DNA of 64,000 bases from JAPPLB01 sp965208945 (GTDB lineage Bacteria > Acidobacteriota > Terriglobia > Bryobacterales > UBA6623), in contig OZ242366.1 of the NCBI GenBank assembly GCA_965208945.1, positions 3,720,001 to 3,784,000 on the forward strand, in the 5' to 3' direction. Of the stretch, positions 44,693 through 53,218 are shown piece by piece. Within the stretch, counting starts at the first letter, position 1. Each line of letters starts with the position of its first letter. The notes beneath the pieces were generated by a model. It was not told the DNA's origin. It was given only the letters and a program-made list of their open reading frames with translations, and ran no database searches. The position numbers and the translations under genes were made by a program.

Positions 44693-45030
44693 TCATCGTC
44701 GATCAGGACGACAAGGCTGGGCCGGCTGGCGCCCCACTTCCAGCATTTCCGCTTCCCAGCAAGGACAGGAAAGATCCGGATCACTCGTGCCCAGCGCCGC
44801 GCGTTGGTACTCGTTGAGCGCATTGAACACCGCCTCGGGATCGATCTCGCAGGCGCAAAGCATGAGGGCTTGCATACGCCGCCCCAGCGGAACCGCTTCG
44901 CGGATGGCAGTGAAAGGAATGAGAGAGGTGTAGAGCGCCGCGATGCCGCGCCGGTTGAAGTGTCCGCCGTGGCGCCATCGGTCCCGGCGCTCAGCTGCAC
45001 GGTTTACGATATCGGCGCCGTCGGGCTGCT
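44693..45030 (-). pseudogene. RES-domain fragment
   Basis: In one minus-strand frame the translation reads RDRWRHGGHFNRRGIAALYTSL, IPFTAIREAV and LCACEIDPEAVFNAL. This matches the R-FN-x-x-G-x-ALY-S-(N)-TA-x-E pattern of RES domains, the NAD-degrading toxins of RES-Xre systems. It has no start codon at a natural N-terminus and overlaps the 3' end of the SDR gene. No Xre antitoxin is adjacent. It is probably a decayed toxin or domain remnant. Confidence 0.45.
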
Positions 45031-45876
45031 CAGCGATCGAGGCGCTGTCAGTCGTTCACTCAATCCCCAAAGTTCTGCCGCCAGCCCGGCGTCGTAGCTC
45101 AGCGCAGACGACGGCGCGGCGCGGCAGCCCACGAAATACCTGCCCGTGAGCCCCTCAACCTCGGGCGAAGTCGCCAGGTAGATCAACGTCTCCGCTCCCT
45201 TCAAGGCATCGACGCCGAAGACGCCGACCAAGAAGTTGATCACGCGGCCCAGAAGGCTGTTATTTCTTGCAATGTTGGTGCGAACCAGCCCGGGATTCAG
45301 GGCGTTGACCGTGACGCCCGAACCTTCAAGCCGCCGCGCCAGTTCGTAGGTGAACAGGATGTTGCAGAGCTTGGAGCGTGCGTAGGCCCGGTGGCCGCCG
45401 CTGCGTCCGGGCTTGGGCAGGTCCTCCAGCCGGAAGCCGCCCGCCGCAAAGTGGTACCCGGACGAGGTGTTGACGATCCTCGCCGGCGCAGAGTCTTTCA
45501 GCAGGTCCAGAAGCAGCGTGGTCAACAGGTAGTAACCCAAGTGATTCAGGGCAAACGTCATTTCAATGCCGTCAACGCTGCGGCGATGCTGAAGAAATAC
45601 AGCGCCGGCATTATTCAGCAGAACGTCGAGTCTCGGTATCCGTTCCTTCAGCTGGCCTGCCAGCCTGCGCAGCTCTCCCTGCGACGACAGGTCGGCCAGT
45701 AGATACCGTACTGTCCGGTTGCCCGTCGCCTCGATGATGCGGGCCACGGCGGCGGCGGTTTTCACGGCGTTGTTGTCGACGATCAGAACCGTTGCACCCA
45801 ACTGAGCCAGTTCCCGCGCGGCGGCATAGCCGATGCCGTCACTGCCGCCGGTGATCAGACAAGTCTTTCCTTCCAT
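45004..45876 (-). CDS. SDR-family oxidoreductase, retinol dehydrogenase-like
   Basis: A 290-residue short-chain dehydrogenase from the ATG at 45876. Motifs are CLITGGSDGIGYAAAREL, LLNNAGAVFLQHR, IVNTSSGYHF (Ser) and YARSKLCNILFTYELARRL (Tyr, Lys). This is the RDH/WWOX-like extended-substrate branch. The last 25 or so residues are read through the RES fragment in another frame and may not be native. The longer upstream frame is Arg-rich and rejected. Substrate is unknown. Confidence 0.85.
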   Translation of the reverse strand: MEGKTCLITGGSDGIGYAAARELAQLGATVLIVDNNAVKTAAAVARIIEATGNRTVRYLLADLSSQGELRRLAGQLKERIPRLDVLLNNAGAVFLQHRRSVDGIEMTFALNHLGYYLLTTLLLDLLKDSAPARIVNTSSGYHFAAGGFRLEDLPKPGRSGGHRAYARSKLCNILFTYELARRLEGSGVTVNALNPGLVRTNIARNNSLLGRVINFLVGVFGVDALKGAETLIYLATSPEVEGLTGRYFVGCRAAPSSALSYDAGLAAELWGLSERLTAPRSLSSPTAPIS

Positions 45877-46357
45877 GATTCGGGATTCCAGCGCCGGTCT
45901 CTCGTCATTGCCATGCGGCACCTCGGGTGCAGCTGCGGTTCTGGAACCAGCGCGCCGATTTCTCCTTCGAACTCGACGAGTTCGCCGCCCGGGGACGCAC
46001 CGCATGCGCCAGCAACGGTTGAAATTCCGCACCGATCAGAACAACAGCTTCCGTGCGCAGTTGACAGAATCCGGTGAGATCATACCCCAACAACGGCCGG
46101 GATGGAGCACGATATCGCCGCGGCCTCCGAGCGGGTTTCCGAGCAGCCACCGCCAATCGTCATCGAGATCTTGGGCAAACCGCGGGCGCGGCTGACCGAC
46201 TCGATGGCTTGTTATGCAAACCTCAAGATGCTCTGCAAGCACGCTGCGCCCATGGACAGGCACGAATCAGCCTTACCGTCCATCGCCATCGGAACCCGCC
46301 CAGCTTCATGTCATCAGCAACCCTTTACCGATGCAGTTCGTCCGAGCCGTACGCAAC
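45877..46357. other. About 480 bp with no supported gene
   Basis: Open frames exist on both strands, but none shows a recognisable domain, a good start or consistent codon composition. The Arg-rich translations on the minus strand look like decayed sequence. No repeat of the dispersed family is present. Confidence 0.5.
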
Positions 46358-47302
46358 ATGCTGCTGACCCGTACAGTGAATGAGGATGGTACCGATGCCT
46401 CGGCAGGCGTCAGCGAGGGCGGTCAGCAGACCTCTAGCGCCGTTGATCACCGCAAGAGAGTTCTCAACGGCGATTTGGGAATCGCCTGTGACGGTACGGA
46501 TGCCAACCGTTCCCTGCCGGGAGCGGGAGCGGTTGTCCTGACGCGTGATCGACTCGTGCGCCGGAAGTGGTCGTATCGAGCGCTCGTGGACGTCCTGCAG
46601 ACTCGGCTCGGCGAACTCGCCCTTACTCTGCGGTCGTTCCGGGACTTTGTGCGCGGGTTTCACGTTCTTACGGGGACTGACCCGTGCGTGACGGTGTTCG
46701 GATCGGCCCGCTTCCGCGAGGGGCACCCGTACTATGAGCTGGCGCGCAACGTGGGAGGAGGGCTCGCAAGTATTGGCTTCACCGTCATGACGGGTGGCGG
46801 CCCGGGTTTGATGGAGGCCGCAAACCGCAGCGCTCGCGAAGCCGGCGGCCGTTCCGTCGGCTGTAACATCATGCTCGAGAGCGAAGAGAGACCCAATGAT
46901 TACCTCGATCGCCGAGTCCTGGTGCGGTACTTCTTCGTGCGCAAGGTGCTCCTGTTCAAGTACTCGTACGGATTCGTCGTCCTGCCTGGCGGATTCGGAA
47001 CGATCGACGAACTGTTCGGCGTGATCACGCTGATCCAGAACCGAAAGGTCGGGAGCCGTCCCATCGTGCTCATGGGCACGGCTTACTGGGGGCGGTTCCT
47101 GCAATTGGTTCGGGAGATGTCCAACGAAGGCGTTGTCGAGCCCGACGCAGACGAGAGCTGGCTGGTGACCGACGATGTCGATCAGGCGATGGCCTTTATC
47201 CACGAGCATTCCCCGTTCACGGCAAGGCGCCAGGACGGCGGCCCTGATCCGGCAACAACCTGCATCGCATGTGGTAGCCTATTGCTCATGTATTCCATAT
47301 AA
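46358..47302 (+). CDS. LOG family protein (nucleoside monophosphate phosphoribohydrolase-like)
   Basis: About 314 residues from the ATG at 46358; the true start is uncertain because the first 90 residues lack homology features, so an internal start near 46530 is possible. The Rossmann core has VTVFGSARF, VMTGGGPGLMEAANR (binding motif GGGxGxME), the arginine region SEERPNDYLDRRVL and PGGFGTIDELF (PGGxGTxxE). LOG proteins release ribose phosphate from nucleotides, including cytokinin precursors. It stands alone between an SDR and the hybrid kinase. Confidence 0.85.
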   Translation: MLLTRTVNEDGTDASAGVSEGGQQTSSAVDHRKRVLNGDLGIACDGTDANRSLPGAGAVVLTRDRLVRRKWSYRALVDVLQTRLGELALTLRSFRDFVRGFHVLTGTDPCVTVFGSARFREGHPYYELARNVGGGLASIGFTVMTGGGPGLMEAANRSAREAGGRSVGCNIMLESEERPNDYLDRRVLVRYFFVRKVLLFKYSYGFVVLPGGFGTIDELFGVITLIQNRKVGSRPIVLMGTAYWGRFLQLVREMSNEGVVEPDADESWLVTDDVDQAMAFIHEHSPFTARRQDGGPDPATTCIACGSLLLMYSI

Positions 47303-47463
47303 CGATCGGCCTCATTCGGTGTCTTTCTTGTGACTTCCAGGGTTTTACCAGTGGTTTTGATCGACTCCGACAACTCGGCGCGTCGCGGGTCCGGCTCTTG
47401 GATCGAGCCCATACGCTGTCAGGCCGAACGGCGTCATGCTATGGATGCGACGAGGGCCGGCAA

Positions 47464-49830
47464 ATGAAGAGCCGCGACGAACTCCATCACGAGAACGAGG
47501 CGTTGCGGGAGCGCATCTCGCGGTTGAGCGCGGCCAGCGTGCGCATCAGCGCCAGCCTCGACCTCAACACCGTCCTGCAAGAGGTCGTCGACAGCGCCCG
47601 CGCGCTGACCGCAGCGCGCTACGGCCTGATCGCGACCGTCGGCGAGGCCGGGCAGGGCCAGGGCTTCGTCACCTCCGGCCTGACGCCGGACGAGCACCGC
47701 CGACTCGCGGCCTGGGCCGACGCACCACGGCTCTTCGAGCACTTGCGGGATCTTGCGAAGCCGTTCAGGCTGCGCGACCTGCCCTCCTACGTTCGGTCGC
47801 TCGGTTTCTCCTCCGACCTGGTGCGGTCGAAGACCTTGCTGGGAACGTCGATACGGAACCAGGACGCGCAGGTCGGCCACTTTTTTCTCGCCGAGAAGGA
47901 AGGCGGATCCGAGTTCACGAGTGGGGACGAAGAAGCCCTGGTGCTGTTCGCGTCGCAGGCGGCCACAGCGATCGTCAACGCCCGCACGCACTGCGGCGAG
48001 CAGCAGGCGCGGGCCGACCTGGAGGCCTTGATCGAAACCTCGCCGGTGGGCGTCGTGGTCTTCGAAGCCCGGAACGGCAATCTCAAGTCATGCAATCGCG
48101 AGGCGAAGCGGATTGTCGAGAGCCTGTGCACACCGGACATTCCCCTGGAGGAGTTGCATAAGGTGGTCACGTGCCGGCGCGCCGATGGACGGGAATCGGC
48201 TCTGGACCAGTTCGCGCAGCAGCAAAAGACGAACAGCTTCGACACGGTGCGCGCCGAGGAGGTCGTTCTCTCGGTGCCCGACGGCCGCAGCGTCACGACA
48301 CTGATCAACGCCACGCCGGTCCCGTCGGCGGGCGGCACGGTCGAGTCGGTGGTGGTGACCTTGCAGGATCTGGCGCCGATCGAGGAGCTGGAGCGCTCGC
48401 GGGCCGAGTTCCTGGGGCTGGTGAGCCACGAGCTGCGCGCCCCGCTCGCCGCTATCAAGGGCTCTGCGGTGACCGCTCGCGGCGCCCCGCGCATCCTCGA
48501 TCCGGCCGAAGTGCGCCAGTTCTTCCGCATCATCGAGGAGCACGCCGACCAGATCGACGGCCTGATCGGAGACCTGCTCGATGCCGGCCGCATCGAGGCC
48601 GGCATGCTCAGCGTCGACCCCGAGCCTGCGGAAGTGGCCGCTCTGGTGGATCAGGCCAGGAATACCTTCCTGAGCGGAGGCGGCCGGCATACGGTGCAAA
48701 TCGACCTTCCCCCCGACCTGCCGCGGGTGATGGTCGAGCCTCAGCGCATTGTCCAGGTGCTCAACAACCTCTTCTCGAACGCCGCCCGGCACTCTCCCGA
48801 GTCGTCGCCCATCCGGGTCGCCGCGGAGCGCGACGGCATTTTCGTCGCGGTCTCGGTGTCGGACGAGGGCCGGGGCGTGCCGCCGGATCAACTGCCGCAC
48901 CTGTTCCGCAAGCATGCCGGCCTGGCCGGCGGAGAGCAGCAGGGCGGTGTGAGGGGAGCCGGCCTGGGCCTGGCCATCTCGAAGGGACTGGTGGAGGCCC
49001 ACGGGGGCCGCATCCGGGCCGAGAGCGGCGGGGCGGGCCGGGGCACGCGGTTCACCTTCACGATTCCGGTGGCCAAAGTGGCCGCCGTCCGCGCCGCGGA
49101 CGGCGTCTCCCCGAGCCGCGGCCCCGCTGCCCGGCAAGCGCGGGAGCCGACACGCATCCTGGTGGTCGACGACGACCCTCTCACGCTGCGGTTCGTTCGG
49201 GATGTTCTCGCGGAGGCCGGCTACGCATGGCACTTGACGGGCGACCCGAAGGAGATATCCGGCCTCATCAAGACGCACCAGCCCCAACTGGTCCTGCTCG
49301 ACCTGCTGCTGCCCGGAAGCGACGGCATCGAGTTGATGCAGAGCGTTGCCGAACTGGCCGATCTGCCGGTCATCTTCATCTCCGCCTACGGCCGCGACGA
49401 GACGGTCGCCAAGGCCCTCCAGGCCGGAGCGGCCGATTACATCGTTAAGCCCTTCTCGCCGACGGAACTGACGGCGAGAGTGCAGGCGGCCTTGCGCCAG
49501 CGGGCCGAACCGGAGCCCTTCGTGCTGCGGGACCTGGCCATCCACTACGAGCAGCGCCGGGTCACCGTGGGAGGCCGTCCGGTGGATCTGACGGTCACCG
49601 AGTACGAGCTGCTGCGGCTGCTCGCGCTCAACGCCGGACGGGTGCTGACGTACGAGACCCTGCTGCAGCAGGTGTGGGGCGGTTGGGACAACCCCGGCAC
49701 GTACCGGGTGCGCACCTTCGTCAAGAAGCTCCGCAACAAGCTGGGCGACGACGCGGTCCGGCCGGCCTACATCCTGACCGAGCGCGGCGTCGGCTACCGC
49801 ATCCCCGCACCGGAGGACGACCCGTCGTGA
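47464..49830 (+). CDS. Single-polypeptide two-component protein: GAF - histidine kinase - receiver - winged helix
   Basis: A 788-residue protein from the ATG at 47464. Domains: an N-terminal coil, GAF (about 30-175), a PAS-like linker (185-305), HisKA with phospho-acceptor H322 (VSHELRAP), and HATPase with N-box NNLFSNAARHS and DEGRGVPP/GAGLGLAISKG. Then come a receiver with D569-D571, D613 and K662, and an OmpR/PhoB-type winged helix (VTEYELLRLLALNAG, YRVRTFVKKLRNKLG, TERGVGYRI). No transmembrane segment is seen, so sensing is cytoplasmic. Joining kinase to a DNA-binding output resembles hybrid two-component systems. It probably controls the downstream ankyrin cassettes. Confidence 0.9.
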   Translation: MKSRDELHHENEALRERISRLSAASVRISASLDLNTVLQEVVDSARALTAARYGLIATVGEAGQGQGFVTSGLTPDEHRRLAAWADAPRLFEHLRDLAKPFRLRDLPSYVRSLGFSSDLVRSKTLLGTSIRNQDAQVGHFFLAEKEGGSEFTSGDEEALVLFASQAATAIVNARTHCGEQQARADLEALIETSPVGVVVFEARNGNLKSCNREAKRIVESLCTPDIPLEELHKVVTCRRADGRESALDQFAQQQKTNSFDTVRAEEVVLSVPDGRSVTTLINATPVPSAGGTVESVVVTLQDLAPIEELERSRAEFLGLVSHELRAPLAAIKGSAVTARGAPRILDPAEVRQFFRIIEEHADQIDGLIGDLLDAGRIEAGMLSVDPEPAEVAALVDQARNTFLSGGGRHTVQIDLPPDLPRVMVEPQRIVQVLNNLFSNAARHSPESSPIRVAAERDGIFVAVSVSDEGRGVPPDQLPHLFRKHAGLAGGEQQGGVRGAGLGLAISKGLVEAHGGRIRAESGGAGRGTRFTFTIPVAKVAAVRAADGVSPSRGPAARQAREPTRILVVDDDPLTLRFVRDVLAEAGYAWHLTGDPKEISGLIKTHQPQLVLLDLLLPGSDGIELMQSVAELADLPVIFISAYGRDETVAKALQAGAADYIVKPFSPTELTARVQAALRQRAEPEPFVLRDLAIHYEQRRVTVGGRPVDLTVTEYELLRLLALNAGRVLTYETLLQQVWGGWDNPGTYRVRTFVKKLRNKLGDDAVRPAYILTERGVGYRIPAPEDDPS

Positions 49831-49977
49831 TGCAAACAGCGGCCTCGGCGGGATGCGGCACCAACGCCGCTTCGCCGCTTCGCCGGCCCGCTCGAACCAC
49901 CGCGTGTGCCTGCCTCTGATCCCGATGATGGCAATATTTTCTTGAAAGTCACCAAAATAACACAAAATATTCCCAAT

Positions 49978-50043
49978 AGTACATTATAAGTACACACGTA
50001 CCGTCTATCATTAATCGTATTGGCTTGCTTTATGTCAATACGA
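49978..50043 (+). promoter_or_regulatory. Conserved leader: AGTACA direct repeats and TCGTATTG hairpin (copy 1)
   Basis: AGTACA at 49978-49983 and 49989-49994 form direct repeats with 11-bp spacing, the geometry bound by OmpR/PhoB-type winged helices. Next, TCGTATTG (50015-50022) pairs with CAATACGA (50036-50043) around a 13-base loop. Upstream lies aaaataacacaaaatattcc. The same order and spacing recur at 52900-52965. Operator function for the adjacent kinase-regulator is inferred. Confidence 0.6.
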
Positions 50044-50132
50044 GCGTGCGGGCCTCAAAGCTTGGCTGAGGGCCGCGGGTCGATGCGCCCGTTGCGGCGC
50101 ACTCTCCCTGGCTACGGCTTCATCCCGAAGTC

Positions 50133-50161
50133 CGGCGGGCAACCCCGCCGCCCCTTTTTTT
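50133..50161 (+). terminator. Attenuator-like hairpin just before the ankyrin gene
   Basis: Stem CGGCGGG (50133-50139)/CCCGCCG (50144-50150) with a CAAC loop, four C and seven T. It ends 15 bp before the ATG at 50177, inside the leader and before the ribosome site AAAGGAG. It could end transcripts prematurely. The second cassette leader lacks an equivalent T-run. Confidence 0.6.
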
Positions 50162-50176
50162 GCAAAGGAGAGAACG

Positions 50177-51136
50177 ATGAGACGATACGTAGCGACCGTT
50201 GCTGTACTGGCGATGCTGCCCGTGATGCTGCCGGGCAAGTCGAAAAAGTGGACTTGCGAGAAGTGGGGCGACTACAAGTTCTTCCGCAAGGCCGGCCCGG
50301 AGTTCGTGAAGGAGTGCCTGGCCCGCGGGGCCGACCCGAACTTCAAGAAGCGCGGGAAAATACCCGTTATCGTGACTGCAGCGGAGACGACGAGAAGCGT
50401 GGAGATCATCGATATCCTGATCGAGGCGGGTGCTGATGTGACCGCGCCCGACAGGTCGTACTACAACGTGACAGCCCTGCATTACGCAGTCTCGAAAAGC
50501 CCGGAGATGACCGCGTCGCTGCTTCTCGCCGGAGCCGATCCCAACGCCCGAACCAAGGCCGGGGAGACTCCCATGCACAGGGCCGCGTCGTCGAGAAACG
50601 AAAATGCATCCACCGGGATCGCGTTGCTGGTTTCCGCCGGCGCCGATCCCAACGCCCTGGACAAGTACGGGGAAACGCCGCTGGACGGCGCCTATGAGTG
50701 GCACAAGCCCCACAAGCCGATGCCCACGATCAGAACTATGCGCGCGGTGGGCGGCGTCACCAAGAAGCACAAACCGAAGACCAAGAGCGGACTCGGCGCG
50801 TTGGTGGCGGGGGTCACGGGGGCGGTCATAGCGACCGGCGCCGGACTCAACGAGGAAGAAGCCCTGGGCGTAGCGCAGGACGCCGCCAACACCGTGCTGA
50901 CCGGGACGCCGACGCTGAACGCCACCGAGGCGGCGGTCGACAGGACCCGCGCGCTGCAGGAAGCCGCGCTGCGCGACGCGGCCCTGGTCGAAGCCACGGC
51001 CAACGCAACGGCGAGGGCGGTGTCGGACGAGCTGCTCAACCAACGGCTGATGGAACTGGGGCTCAACCCGGACTATTTCGACGACCAGCACAAGATCAGG
51101 GAGATCCTGCGCAAGCGGGAAGAGGCCCGCCGCTGA
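50177..51136 (+). CDS. Secreted ankyrin-repeat protein 1
   Basis: A 319-residue protein with signal peptide (RRYVATVAVLAMLPVMLPG) and an AAAGGAG ribosome site. The mature N-terminus has the locus signature W-x-KFFRKAG...CLARGADPN. Three to four ankyrin repeats follow (IDILIEAGADV, LLLAGADPNARTKAGETPMHRAA, LLVSAGADPNALDKYGETPLD). A glycine-zipper-like stretch (GLGALVAGVTGAVIATGAG) precedes a long Ala-rich helix (NATEAAVDRTRALQEAALRDA to SDELLNQRLMELGL). Ankyrin repeats bind proteins. It is followed 6 bp later by a CxxC microprotein. Function is unknown. Confidence 0.8.
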   Translation: MRRYVATVAVLAMLPVMLPGKSKKWTCEKWGDYKFFRKAGPEFVKECLARGADPNFKKRGKIPVIVTAAETTRSVEIIDILIEAGADVTAPDRSYYNVTALHYAVSKSPEMTASLLLAGADPNARTKAGETPMHRAASSRNENASTGIALLVSAGADPNALDKYGETPLDGAYEWHKPHKPMPTIRTMRAVGGVTKKHKPKTKSGLGALVAGVTGAVIATGAGLNEEEALGVAQDAANTVLTGTPTLNATEAAVDRTRALQEAALRDAALVEATANATARAVSDELLNQRLMELGLNPDYFDDQHKIREILRKREEARR

Positions 51137-51141
51137 GAGCC

Positions 51142-51348
51142 ATGCCGAGAAAAAACCACATTCACATCCCCCGGGACTTCGGCGGTACACCCACTTACCG
51201 CTCGAACTTCATCCACAGGAAAGAGGTCTGCCAGATCTGCGGCTGGGTCAGCGAGTTCTCGGTGCCGATCCGCAGCGGCTCCGCCTGGTTCTACGGCGAC
51301 TGGCATGCACCAGACCGGTCGCCCCGACAAACCCGACCGCCCGGGTGA
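51142..51348 (+). CDS. CxxC microprotein 1
   Basis: A 68-residue product, five bases after the ankyrin gene stop. The conserved part is PTYRSNFIHRKEVCQICGWVSE then PIRSGSAWFYGDW. His25, Cys30 and Cys33 could bind zinc. The paralog at 54331-54531 keeps PTYRS, IHRK-VC-x-x-CGW, SG-AW and DW, which supports real coding. No signal peptide is present, so it should be cytoplasmic, unlike its ankyrin neighbour. Function is unknown. Confidence 0.75.
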   Translation: MPRKNHIHIPRDFGGTPTYRSNFIHRKEVCQICGWVSEFSVPIRSGSAWFYGDWHAPDRSPRQTRPPG

Positions 51349-51381
51349 CGACATGCTAACCGCACAGAATAAGAAGAAACC

Positions 51382-51951
51382 ATGAATATCCAAGTGATTT
51401 TGTTGGCAGTGGCTTTGGTGATGCTGTACATCGAGTTGCTGCGGCTTGCCACCAGGTCCACCAGCGGAGATTACACCACGAAGGTCAAAGTAGTCACGGT
51501 GACAGCGACAGCGATTGTTGCCATCTCGCTGACCATCGCCGGAGTTAAAGTCGTCAGAGGCATCTCGGACGATATTCAAAAGGATGAAGAGATCATCACC
51601 TCGTCACCTGAAGGGCCGTCTGCGGGCACCGAGAAGAAGATCATCATTGAAAGGGTTGAGAGATCGTATGCAATCGGTGACACGAACAGACACTGCTCCG
51701 GTCCAAAAAACAGGGCTTGGCAGGTCGAGGCTACCGAAGGCTGGAAGATCGATATCAGCACAATCAAATTCGCCCCCACTGTTCGGAGCTCGAAATCCGT
51801 CTACATCGGCGTCACCGACCGCAGTGAGAACGGCTTCACCATCAGAGGCCGGATTGTGAACCGGGGTAATTGCGTACTTGGGTTCAGGGATGCCAGGGGG
51901 ACACTTCGCGTGGCGGGAACCTACGAGGAGTTTCGGGAAACAACGCAATAG
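51382..51951 (+). CDS. Membrane-anchored protein of unknown function
   Basis: A 189-residue protein with two transmembrane helices (residues 4-23, VILLAVALVMLYIELLRLA; 38-58, VVTVTATAIVAISLTIAGV). A soluble beta-rich domain of about 120 residues follows, with two cysteines (HCSGPKNRAW, RGNCVLGF). The spacing from the CxxC gene (34 bp) makes it part of the same transcript. It has no equivalent in the second cassette. No family was recognised. Confidence 0.7.
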   Translation: MNIQVILLAVALVMLYIELLRLATRSTSGDYTTKVKVVTVTATAIVAISLTIAGVKVVRGISDDIQKDEEIITSSPEGPSAGTEKKIIIERVERSYAIGDTNRHCSGPKNRAWQVEATEGWKIDISTIKFAPTVRSSKSVYIGVTDRSENGFTIRGRIVNRGNCVLGFRDARGTLRVAGTYEEFRETTQ

Positions 51952-51985
51952 CCGTGTCACAATAAGGGGCTGAGGTCGAGGCCCC

Positions 51986-52345
51986 ATGATCTCCATCGAA
52001 TACGACGACCGCGAGGTGCAGGCGGCGCTGAAGCGCCTGGTGGCCTCGGGGCGCGACATGCGTCCGGCGATGCGCCACATCGCGGCGGCGCTCGAGTCCG
52101 AGGCGCAGCGCTCGTTCGAGCGGCAGCGCTCTCCGGAGGGCAACCCCTGGGCCGATCTCCAGGAATCCACCAAGCGGCAGCGCGCGCGGATCGGCAAGTG
52201 GCCCGGTCTGGTCCTCCAGGTGCACGCGCGCCTGGCTGGCAGCATCACCAGCCGCACGATGTTTCCGTATATGTTCACCGGCGACACGCAGCTCAAGCTG
52301 GAGACCCTCGACTACATGCGGCTCGGTAAGTGGGCGCTGGCCTAG
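51986..52345 (+). CDS. Phage virion morphogenesis (Mu gpG-like tail) protein, orphan and possibly truncated
   Basis: A 119-residue protein. The N-terminal 95 residues match phage tail-completion/virion-morphogenesis proteins (ISIEYDDREVQAALKRLV, MRPAMRHIAAALESEAQRSF, SPEGNPWADLQESTKRQRAR, LAGSITS). The C-terminus (TMFPYMFTGDTQLKLETLDYM) departs from the usual ending. No other phage gene lies nearby, so it is a relic or a co-opted gene. Confidence 0.7.
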   Translation: MISIEYDDREVQAALKRLVASGRDMRPAMRHIAAALESEAQRSFERQRSPEGNPWADLQESTKRQRARIGKWPGLVLQVHARLAGSITSRTMFPYMFTGDTQLKLETLDYMRLGKWALA

Positions 52346-52464
52346 AAGGCGTTCTGCGACCATTGGCCGTCATTCGCGACCGAAGATAAGCTCACGTTCC
52401 TGCCACTGCTGAGCAACAGCAGCTTCAGTGGCTAGCACGCCCTCGCGGGCCGCTTCTCATCTTC

Positions 52465-52753
52465 TTGCCATTCACTATGAGCACCGCCGGGGCACCGTGG
52501 CCGGCCGGTGGAGTTGACGGTAACCAAGTACGAGCTGCTGCGGCTGCTCTCGCTCAACGCCGGACAGGTGCTGACGTATGAGACCCTGATGCAGCAGGTG
52601 TGGGGCTGTTGGGACAGCCCCGGCACGTACCGGGTGCGCACCTTCGTCAAGAAGCTCCGCCGCAAGCTGGGCGACGACGCGGTCAGGCCAGCCTACATTC
52701 TGACCGAGCGCGGCGTCGGCTACCGCATCCCCGAGCCGCAGGACGACCCGTGA
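52465..52753 (+). pseudogene. Fragment of the hybrid kinase winged-helix domain
   Basis: Matches the last 95 codons of the 47464 gene: TKYELLRLLSLNAGQVLTYETL, then QVWGCWDSPGTYRVRTFVKKL, DDAVRPAYILTERGVGYRIPEP. The upstream part (ccattcactatgagca, then caccgtggccggccggtgg) aligns with the kinase gene but lacks four bases, shifting the frame. An 81-residue piece could be made from the GTG at 52508, giving a free DNA-binding domain. It marks the left end of the duplicated segment. Confidence 0.8.
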
Positions 52754-52899
52754 GGCCATCGCCGGTCCTCGCGGATGCGGCGCCAACGCCGCTTCGCCTC
52801 TCCGCCGGCCCTCTCGAACAACCGCGTGTGCCTGCCTCTGATCCCAACGATGGCGATTTTTTCTTGAAAGTCGCCAATAAAACACAAATCAGAGCCAAT

Positions 52900-52965
52900 A
52901 GTACACCTTAAGTACACATCAACTGTCTATCATTGATCGTATTGTTTTGCTTTATATCAATACGA
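52900..52965 (+). promoter_or_regulatory. Conserved leader: AGTACA direct repeats and TCGTATTG hairpin (copy 2)
   Basis: AGTACA at 52900-52905 and 52911-52916 (11-bp spacing). TCGTATTG (52937-52944) pairs with CAATACGA (52958-52965), again with a 13-base loop. The bases between motifs differ from copy 1, so the motifs are selectively kept. It is about 250 bp upstream of the second ankyrin gene. Confidence 0.6.
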
Positions 52966-53218
52966 GCGAGAGGTCCTCAAAGCAGGGCTGAGGGCAGCGG
53001 GTCTGTATGCTCGCGCCGCCGCGTGCGGACCTCATACGTCTTCTTGCCGAAGCGTGGCGGTCCTTTCTCGGGCGCCGTCGCATCCGACATAACCGGAACC
53101 ACCCATCGGCGGCAACGACGGTTAAGCGCAGATCAACGACACCATGGGCAACGCCAACGATTACCTGCCCCGCCTTTATTGGTGAGGACCATTCGCCGAA
53201 GATAGAAAGGAGTAATCG

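Noticed and set aside
46102..46383. A 93-residue plus-strand frame ahead of the LOG gene
   Set aside because: It overlaps the LOG reading frame region, has no recognised domain, and its C-terminal half is of low coding quality.
50044..50110. c-di-GMP or cobalamin riboswitch in the ankyrin leader
   Set aside because: Some short motifs (CAAAGC, GCGGGTC) are suggestive, but the required conserved cores and loop arrangement of those classes are not present.
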